This document shows positions 57,218-64,000 of a stretch of DNA of 64,000 bases, in pieces. A model generated the notes under the pieces. That model saw only the letters and a list, made by a program, of their open reading frames with translations. It was not told the origin of the DNA and ran no database searches. Each line of letters opens with the position of its first letter. The stretch's first letter is position 1. The translations under genes were made by a program, and so were the position numbers. The stretch is from Hofstenia miamia (lineage: Eukaryota; Xenacoelomorpha; Acoela): NCBI GenBank assembly GCA_004352715.1, contig SCFE01000092.1:1427966-1491965 (forward strand), read 5' to 3'.

Positions 57218-60200
57218 GAATTGTGATTGGATTCCCGTTCTATAGCATATTTTGTTGACTTTTAGCGCTGATTACTTGAATTCTGGTGAGACATTTCTAT
57301 AAGAAATGATATATTTCATTTAACCAAAAACATTTATTTGAAAGTTGCAACCATATCTAAGGATAACTTTTCAATAGATTTAGAATGTGTTTTTCGAATA
57401 GCAAAATGGGCAAAAACCCTTCACAAATAATATTGTTGAGCACGGAAACAGGTCTAGTGTGTTTTCGAAGTAGCTTTCGCAAAGATGGAATTTTTAGAGA
57501 GTATTTATAAAGTCGAGAAAAATTCAGAGTCCCAGAATGCACTTCAAACCACAATGGTGCCCAAATTTTATTAATGAAATTGCAGACTTCCATGAGTTTT
57601 GCACTTGGTTCTTCATTGATAATACAAGCTGATAAAACAGAATGTTAACGTATTCCATCGAGCTTCATGTAAAGGTGGTAGCTTCTTGATGCTAAGGCTT
57701 ACAATATTTCCGTTGAAGACTTGCAATGTGTTAAACAACAGAGAATAATCACTTCGCTTCCTTGTGTCTGCAGAAAACAATAAAGGGTTCGGATGTTGCA
57801 TACGGTGAAGAAGAAGTCCATTCTCTTTGTTGAATTTTTCATGCACCGCTGTTACAACACTAAAGTGCTTCAGTAAAGGACTCTTTGACTTCGAATCAAA
57901 CCAAAATATAATAACTTTTTGCAACGCTAAATCCAATACATGATAAACACAGAAAATCCAAGTAGGTTTATAACCAAGTTTTACAGACAAAAGAGTTACA
58001 GCTTCATTTTTTTCTCCAGTTATGGCAGCTTCTGTGTCAGTAATAATCTTATCAACTTTCACATTATGTTGCATTACTACGTTGTAAACTGCATCTGCAA
58101 CATCTGTCCCTTTTTGTGAAGCGATCTCACCAAAAAACACCAAATTTGAGTCTAGACACACTGCAATCAACTCTCTTGTTTTTCCATACAGCTTTTCTTT
58201 ACTCAGATCAAATTGTCAAATAATTCCATCACGATTTTTAAGTGCCATGAATTTATCATTAATTAACTGTTTTTTGACGGCTTTGTAAATGCCTGATTTC
58301 GAAGTTGCGGTGTTTGCAAATATTTTGATCGCAAAGAAATTTTAAATCCCAAGCTTTTCTCTCATTATTCAGAGAACTATTCTTTTTTAGTACCTCTTCA
58401 AACCAGGACTAGACAAGTCAAACAGCTCAGGTTTAATAACTTTATGCTTGCTCTTTTGAACTAGCTTTAGATTTCTAATACACTTTCCAACTTTCAGCTT
58501 AATGTTGGTCTGATGAAGCAATGTAAAATATGTCTTCTTCCATATGTCCGTGACTTCTTTCACTAGATTGTTCACTATGTCATTTTGAGGCTTTTTAGTA
58601 TTACAATGTCTGATGGACTTGTATCTGCATAGCACATCTAAATTTTTAGGAAGTTGTATTTTATTAAACTTGAAATCCTTAAAGTTCTTTTGTAACACAT
58701 TGCTCCAGCAGGTTTTTCGCGTTTCCATTTAAATGAGTAAATAATTAAGAATCAACAAAATTACGAAATTTTCAAAGATAATAAGAAAATATTTTTGTTT
58801 GTTTTATAACACTTTGATTTGCAAACAGTTTAACTCACACCTTGCGATGGCGCCAGCTGAATATCACTTCAATTTGTCCCAAACTTTTAAACAAATGCTA
58901 TAATGACAGTAAGAATGGGAATCTGATCACAAATTAGTGTATAAAAATAGTCAACACCCTAATAGATATATATAGATAATATATATATATATATATATAC
59001 CGTGAAACCTGTAATTGAAGGCCATGGCCTTTTATTTTTCAACCCCCTTGCTAGGGTGGCCTTCTATTACAGGGGGCTTTCAATTACACGGTGGCCTTCT
59101 ATTTTTCAACCATCAATTTTTGGTATTTTTAGGTCTATAAAAATTTGTTGGATAATGCTGTTTTGAGGAGTATATATACATGTATATATATATATATTAG
59201 GGTGTTGACTATTTTTATACACTAATTTCAAGTCCACAAATTCATCAAATATATATATATATAGTGATTATACGATGAATTAATAACGTAGATTAACAAT
59301 AAAGAAAGGTTCGGTACGTTTATTTGATGAATTTGTGGACTTGCAAGCTTGATGAGCTTCAACTTGTTAATCGTTCTGTCTTTTTTGGTGCTCGTTACTG
59401 CCAAAGTGAAAATATTCTCAGAATATTAAACACCTGCGCAAACAGTATCCAAGTGCTGCTTTTGTATATATCATTGAGAATATACAGTATATTGGCCCAA
59501 CCTTTTTTAAGTTTATAGACGCCTTTATCTGATCTTTTGCATATGCATTGCCTCATCAACACTTCTGCTTCAGATGAAGAGAAGCAAGAAAATCGGAGTC
59601 TGTACAAAATGCCTCTGTTACAATAGATTCCTGTAGCAGTTTTCATGGCAAGGAACATTTTCATGAAATCATTCGCCTACAAAAGTTGACTCTCTTGCAT
59701 TGCATACAATCTCGTCCTAAATAGTACGTGGCAGGCAAAAAATGTGTTGAAATGCATTGCGCAGCGTTGTGTAAGAGATTGAACAAGGATAAGTTGTGGA
59801 ACATAAAAGAAAAAATGTAACAATTTCTGTAGCTGGTTCATCGTAGAATTAAATGTCTCCTGGAGCATCAGAAGTGCATATCATATCAGGGCTTTGTTTT
59901 TATTCTTAACCTTTAATTGTTCATAATTTTTTTAAAATGTCTCTGGTTTCTTGAAAAAACTTGATGAACAAATACGCAAAGTAGAGGAGTGTTTGCTCTT
60001 TCATTTTCGATATTAAAGCGCGACCCGACGCTGTCCCATTAAGGCGTGCCTATTTTCATTCCATGTGCTTTCGACCTCCTAATCAACTGATCGTTAGGAA
60101 TGGTGTAAATTTAAACCTATTAAAAATTGGCTTTTTTAATGAAAAATCATCTTTTCAAATACTTCAGTAGCAATACACTTGTACAAGCTTTTGAAATGAT

Positions 60201-61316
60201 GTTCACCAATAATTATTTCCATATTTAAAAGATTTCCGAAATTCATGAAGGGCTAGGAGTAAATTGCTTGAAAATTTGTAAAAATAGTTTGTCCTATATA
60301 GAGGACACAGGCAGTCATAAAAAACACATAGCTCTTTTTTTCATAGCAATCAAGATTCTCAAATTTGAAAAAAAACTAAATATGTGTAATACAACTTTTA
60401 TTTTATAAGCGTTTATAAAAGCACAAAATCAAACCTTTTTCATAAGAACAACGATTAGTTATTATTTATTAATTTCGCCATAATCTTTTAAATGTATTTA
60501 TTTCCATTTGATGTCGTACATCATTTCCAATTTCCTAATCTCCCAAATTATAGGCAGTTTGAAATACATATTATTAGCCTTTTATAAACTTTTTTATAAA
60601 AGAATTAAATTTATTCTATGGTTTGATATAAACAAATGTTGTGCATTGCGGCAGAGTTTTGTTACTATCTATTTTGTTTGTTTCCATTTTATTTTATTCA
60701 CCTGCTAAACTTGCCACTTAAAATATTTCGCAATGCTCTTAAACTTGCATTATCGTTCATATGCAATTGTTTAGTTGTTGGAGTGGATTAATAAACAAAT
60801 ACCTTTCCTCGAAAACAAACAGCACGATGGCACCATTCATGGAATTCAGGTGTGTTTAGTAATAGCTTGTTTGATGTTTCAATGTCTACATTTTTATTTT
60901 GACACTGTTTTATTGCAATTCCCTGATAAATCATTTGAATTATATTGCATTAAGTCATTCATTTCCCAATGCTCTCCATTTATATTAGTCCTTGCAGATT
61001 TGAAAAAATATTTATTTCTATATTATATTTCATATTTAGGCGAAATTGGATGAGTTTCGCGATTATCGTCGCTATCGTAAACCTCCTAAGATTAAGGATA
61101 AATCTGATTTGGAAACAAGTTTCAACACACTTCAGACTAAATTGCGCTTAAGTAATCGACCTGCTTATTTACCAACTGAAGGCAGATTGGTCACGGTAGA
61201 AATGTGATTTGGTTTCTAACTTTTAGTTTAATATTGTAGGATATTGTTACTGCTTGGAAAAGACTTGAATATGCCGAGAAGGGAATGGAAGAGTGGTTGT
61301 TGCAGGAAATGCGCCG
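53522..61316 (+). CDS. Actn: Alpha-actinin, 5' half of the gene (exons 1-11)
   Basis: Alpha-actinin is an antiparallel dimeric actin cross-linker of muscle Z-discs/dense bodies, stress fibres and adhesions. Exons: 53522-53632, 53673-53907, 53947-54033, (54131-54142 optional), 54203-54290, 54343-54421, 55400-55481, 55523-55701, 60775-60849, 61040-61195, 61240-61316. All junction phases agree. They give 389 residues: an acidic N-terminus, CH1 (about 38-140), CH2 (about 150-255), the neck and the start of spectrin repeat 1. Hallmarks are [68 protein letters not shown] and [10 protein letters not shown]. The family is ~890-930 residues long, so the remaining spectrin repeats and EF-hands lie beyond 64000. 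The start ATG has A at -3 and G at +4, and an in-frame TAA lies upstream at 53495. Confidence 0.95.
53673..54033 (+). CDS. Actn: Alpha-actinin exons 2-3: CH1 domain
   Basis: Exon 2 (53673-53907, 235 nt) and exon 3 (53947-54033, 87 nt) flank a 39-nt intron that splits a Glu codon after one base. Together they encode the whole first calponin-homology domain, including the actin-binding surface [14 protein letters not shown] and the end [18 protein letters not shown]. Exon 3 also stops one base into a Glu/Ala codon, setting phase 1 for the optional microexon or exon 5. A 148-codon frame starting at 53700 reads through the 39-nt intron by chance and is not the real product. Confidence 0.95.
54131..54142 (+). 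CDS. Actn: Candidate 12-nt alpha-actinin microexon in the CH1-CH2 linker
   Basis: CAACGGAGGAAG lies between a T-rich acceptor (TTTTATTTTTGCAG) and a strong GTAAGG donor. It is in phase 1 on both sides, so inclusion inserts Ala-Thr-Glu-Glu between SVE and ELTAKEG without changing frame. Skipping gives the conserved SVEELTAKEG join. The flanking introns would be 97 and 60 nt (or a single 169-nt intron when skipped). The signals are seen directly; expression is inference. Confidence 0.6.
54203..55701 (+). CDS. Actn: Alpha-actinin exons 5-8: CH2 domain and neck
   Basis: Exons 54203-54290, 54343-54421, 55400-55481 and 55523-55701, with introns of 52, 978 and 41 nt. They encode [51 protein letters not shown] (CH2), [19 protein letters not shown] and the helical neck [20 protein letters not shown]. 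The last exon ends SD in phase 0 at GTAAGT, before the 5-kb intron 8. Confidence 0.95.
54422..55399. other. Alpha-actinin intron 6, no features seen
   Basis: 978 bp of AT-rich sequence between a GTATTT donor and a TTGTTTAG acceptor. Confidence 0.7.
55702..56149. other. Alpha-actinin intron 8, 5' part
   Basis: First part of the 5073-bp intron; nothing recognised. Confidence 0.5.
56150..56417. repeat. pogo/Tigger-style miniature element fragment
   Basis: The right end read inward, CAGTATGGACCTATAACGAA followed by CAG, has the CAGT...TATAACGAA form typical of pogo-family termini. Further ATAACGAA/GTAACGAA words recur inside (56265, 56310, 56360). TA lies just outside at 56416-56417. The left end is not clear. 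Confidence 0.5.
56418..56919. other. Intron 8, nothing recognised
   Basis: Short open frames at 56377-56562 and 56629-56838 have no exon signals consistent with the alpha-actinin protein, which joins exon 8 to exon 9 seamlessly. Confidence 0.4.
56920..57214. repeat. Exact 70-bp direct repeat around a TA array and gap
   Basis: 56920-56989 and 57111-57180 are identical (starting CTGAACCTAGGCCGAAATGG). The first is followed by (TA)n and 101 N, the second by another (TA)n. Probably an unmerged assembly overlap rather than a true duplication. Confidence 0.8.
57215..58963 (-). mobile_element. hAT-like DNA transposon remnant in intron 8
   Basis: The right end (58963 inward) reads ATTAGGGTGTTGACTATTTT and continues through TTTGTGATCAGATTCCCATT. 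The left side at 57222 onward, AATTGTGATTGGATTCCCGT then TATAGCAT, matches the subterminal part of that end in inverted orientation, so the outermost ~30 bp of the left end were lost to the TA array. Transposase-like frames fill the interior on the minus strand. Confidence 0.65.
57357..58728 (-). pseudogene. hAT-like transposase relic
   Basis: Three minus-strand frames in order: 58728-58387 (113 codons, [15 protein letters not shown] onward, with [15 protein letters not shown]), 58170-57613 (185 codons) and 57593-57357 (78 codons). The central part has [34 protein letters not shown] and [14 protein letters not shown]. An Asp-containing strand followed by a C-x-x-H-x-L motif is seen in hAT and related transposon proteins that occur widely in invertebrates. 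Stops near 58380-58200 and 57600 break the frame. The exact superfamily is uncertain. Confidence 0.6.
58931..59228. repeat. Perfect 33-bp inverted repeat, two transposon termini facing each other
   Basis: 58931-58963 is the exact reverse complement of 59196-59228 (which begins ATTAGGGTGTTGACTATTTT). The left copy is the terminus of the hAT-like element; the right copy points away from it, so a second element end lies head-to-head 232 bp away. Confidence 0.85.
59000..59160. repeat. Miniature element with AATTGAAGGCC repeats
   Basis: Begins CCGTGAAACCTGTAATTGAA next to a TA array. It carries repeated blocks TGGCCTTCTATT(T/A) and CTTTTATTTTTCAACC, some inverted (CAATTACA / TGTAATTG). Short, non-coding, probably Tc1/mariner-derived. 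Confidence 0.5.
59229..59343. repeat. Hairpin: perfect 22-bp inverted repeat, 71-nt loop
   Basis: 59229-59250 (CAAGTCCACAAATTCATCAA plus AT) is the exact reverse complement of 59322-59343. The left arm begins directly after the 33-bp terminus at 59228. Confidence 0.85.
59344..60774. other. Alpha-actinin intron 8, 3' part
   Basis: Minus-strand open frames at 59868-59677 and 59664-59395 (containing [20 protein letters not shown]) look mildly coding and may belong to the element whose terminus is at 59196, but no family is recognised. The remainder is AT-rich. Confidence 0.35.
60775..61316 (+). CDS. Actn: Alpha-actinin exons 9-11: start of the spectrin-repeat rod
   Basis: Exons 60775-60849, 61040-61195 and 61240-61316, with introns of 190 and 44 nt. 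They encode [69 protein letters not shown] and WLLQEMRR, the first spectrin-like repeat. Exon 11 ends two bases into an Arg codon at GTTAGT. The next exon (LERLDHLA-type start) was not found before 64000. Confidence 0.95.
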
Positions 61317-64000
61317 GTTAGTTTTCTTTTGAATATATTTCAACAAACGTGTCGGGTGCTTAAAGTTTAAAAGATTATAGAGAAAGGGGATCTATGCTAT
61401 AATTAGACATAACTTATTTAATATACGTCACATCGGAATTTTCTAAATTTCTAGTGAGCTTGTGCAATTCTTACAGGTTGTCTTTTCTATATTCCGCTCG
61501 TTTGCATGAATGCGCAATCCTGTTTAGCTGACCTGTGTCCAGTATAAATTTTAATATTTATTGCTTCCCTGCTGTTTATTATTGTCAATAACTGTGTTCG
61601 AATGTTTTGTCAATGATAATTTCAACATTCTAGTGTCTGTTATAGTTCTTATTGGGTTATGCAGTCTAGTTCCTTGATAAATAGGCGTGGAACTCGGTTG
61701 ATTTGCGCAATGTGGATAAATTGACCAAATTCACTTGGACGGCAAATGTATTTCACAACTGTTGCATTTGATAACATACGACACATGAAATGTTAGCCGC
61801 GTTTATAATAGCGCACGATTTATATAATGTTTATATTAAATCCAATTTATTTCAACCATAAGAATTTTCAATTTCCCGCTAAATGTATGTATAAATATAT
61901 CTGTAGTTATACTTAAATATTGTTTATTATATTTTAATTTTAAAAAATTTACTGTGAATTTTATCTTTTTTAAGGGCTTTTCTTTAAAATTAATTGCTTT
62001 TTAATTTGCATTGCAAATTTACTTTAGATTTCAGTTATATTCTTGTTCTTAAACAAATGTATTTGCTTTCGATGTTAACTTTGCGTAATACTTTCTTTAT
62101 ATTCTTTGTCTAGTTAAAGGGAGTATTACTCTGACTAACACGAATAAATTTTGCAACTGGTCATAATATGTTTATGACATTTAAAATATATTTTGCATTA
62201 TATGCAGTACCAATTCTCTGTTCCCTTTTAGTATATTGTTGTTTTAAAAGCCTACTATAAATTCTGATTTATCGTTTGTTTTCTTTCCGCTGATTATCCG
62301 TTGTCAGGGAGTTAGTGTAACGTTTGCAACGTATCATAAACTCTCATTTATCACACTCAGCTTTCGTGTTGTAGTATATTTAGTAATTAATTTAGAATTT
62401 CTTTGCTATCACAAATATTGCCTATTTGAATTAATGTTATTGATTTAGTGTGACTTCATGACTTATTTTTGTTTGGTTAGGGTTAGGTTGCAATATTTAT
62501 TACGATTAACCTAATTAGACAATCAACCATTTTTCAAACTTAGCACAAAAAGTGACTGTGCTGATTTTGTTCTTTAAATTTTTGTGAGCCAACAATTTGT
62601 ATATTATTAAATAAGGTTCTTTTTGAAGACGCCTGGTAATGTTTGTTTTTATACATCAAATAAATAAAAAACTAATTATTAAGAATTCGTAAATATTGAG
62701 AAATTGTACTAGTGACTTGTTAATCAGCAATTTGATATTCAGTAAATTATAGTATTCTTTGTAACGTTATACGTTTAAGTTGTTCTCACTCGATCGTTTT
62801 CCAGCTAAAATCGAAACTTTGATTTTCCCCTGAATTGTACATAGATTCTGCCGATCTAATAAACTAGTGTAGATCACTACAAATTACGTGGCATATCAGT
62901 TACTAAAAAGGCTCTTTCTTGGTAACCTTTTTTGAAGTGACAGTGTTTGATGCTAATTTAACAAAATATTTACTTGTAAAACAATTTCCTTTTAAAACAA
63001 GAGAACTAGGATGAATAATGGAATGCAGGAAGATTTTCGAAAGCTTAAGATGTGCTTTGTAAATAGATTCCACAAAAAATGTAGCGTACACGCAACCATT
63101 TTGATACATATTATTTATTATATTTTAATTTTAGTATTGTAGCCGCTTAAACGAAAGCGAACAATTAAACTGTCGAACAATTACGATCAAATTTAGTTCA
63201 ACAAACAAGACTCAATTTAAGAATTCCTTTCATGTAAGCCAATAAGCTATAATGCAATATAGTCTGCCCTCATAATTTGATCTTTTTAAGCCTTATAGGC
63301 AGTTTGTCTGTCGGAGTGGGAAAGTGTGGAATAGTTTTCAGAGCGGCGAATTCCCACAAAGCTTTTGCTATTAGAGTGACAATCTTTTTAACAGTCTTAC
63401 CCATTTAGAAAAATATTTTTCGAAATTTTGTCACAGCTTTCAAAAAATATTCAGAAAGGTGTCAAACTGCGGGGCAGAATCTCACGTAGTAGGTGTTCAT
63501 TAAATATTTGAAGCGATATAAGACGGATCTCAAAAATTAGGGAAAGGCAAATTGCACTTGACTTATGATCAAATATGCAAAAATAGGTATTTATTTTTTT
63601 ACAATTTATTTCCAAAAGTAAATAATATTCTGAAGGCTATCACGCATAATGCTTTTGTAAACAAAAGCTTAGCTCAACGTCAACTAGTGAGTAGTGCATT
63701 TGTAAAAGCTGCTAGCATTGATTGTGACAAATGCTTAATTCCTTTATGAACAGTTGGAATTTCTGTAATATCAATACAAAAAACAGAAATCTTTGAAGAG
63801 ATTGCTTCAACTTCTTATAAGCCTAAATTCCGGTGTAAGATAGAAACCATCTTAAGATATATGCTCATTTGTCCCCTTGTAATACTTACTACTTGACCCA
63901 AAATGTTCCTGGAATCAATCCCAGTACACTACTTAGTCTCAAGCCTTTTACTTTAGTGAAAGCAAGTTCAGTACAAATTGTGAAAGAATTGAAAACATCT
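61317..64000. other. Alpha-actinin intron 11, running out of the window
   Basis: At least 2.68 kb without the next spectrin-repeat exon. No transposase or repeat ends were recognised. The 65-codon frame at 63552-63749 (with AITHNAFVNKSLAQRQLVSS) lacks splice signals and is probably chance or transposon debris. Confidence 0.5.

Noticed and set aside
62479-62492. GGTTAGGGTTAGG as a telomeric repeat (also CTAACCCTAAT near 38910)
   Set aside because: Only about two units each, within ordinary intron or repeat DNA.
1-64000. CRISPR array, bacterial operons or rRNA
   Set aside because: No regularly spaced identical repeats with unique spacers; genes are spliced and eukaryotic.

Overview
This is an AT-rich (roughly 70% A+T), repeat-laden piece of an invertebrate animal nuclear genome assembly. 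The animal assignment rests on two multi-exon genes: an alpha-actinin (plus strand, 53522 to beyond 61316) and a NIT-domain receptor guanylate cyclase (minus strand, 11556 to 8403, open at both ends). Both genes mix introns of 39-44 nt with introns of 1-5 kb. That bimodal pattern is known in several lineages, flatworms among them, but the species cannot be fixed from this window. There is no bacterial-style operon, CRISPR array or rRNA.

Layout. 1-8 kb: DNA-transposon debris, including a Tc1 element with both terminal inverted repeats (3770-4880) and a hAT-type miniature element (3222-3519). 8.4-11.6 kb: NIT guanylate cyclase. 12-16 kb: a 40-bp-TIR element, then a 2.1-kb segment bounded by a 12-bp direct repeat that carries a clean orphan exon (14673-14789). 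15.2-22.6 kb: CR1/L2-like LINE relics, two of them near-identical copies on either side of a 1000-N gap. 25-31.5 kb: a second LINE family with a (TAC)n tail (28690-30115 and a short copy near 25.2 kb), GC-rich miniature elements, and a well-preserved hAT miniature element with a perfect 8-bp target duplication (30944-31489). 32-43 kb: a graveyard of at least five Tc1/mariner transposases, with several assembly duplications. 43-53 kb: mostly non-coding, with a 20-bp-iteron miniature element, a GC-rich repeat patch, a 1.8-kb repeat-bounded block and a hAT miniature element 247 bp upstream of alpha-actinin. 53.5-64 kb: alpha-actinin 5' half (actin-binding domain, neck, start of the first spectrin repeat). 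Its 5-kb intron 8 holds a broken hAT-like transposon and several palindromic repeats.

Most striking: alpha-actinin has a candidate 12-nt in-frame microexon (54131-54142) in the linker between its two calponin-homology domains. It has a strong acceptor and donor and preserves phase. Introns of 39-44 nt recur in both host genes. Several splice-bounded orphan exons (6884, 14673, 21422, 36594, 45775) hint at host genes not otherwise recognised. Many sequence gaps sit inside (TA)n arrays that directly abut transposon ends, so parts of the window (15-18 kb, 37.7-39.5 kb, 40.2-40.3 kb, 56.9-57.2 kb) probably contain assembly duplications rather than real ones.
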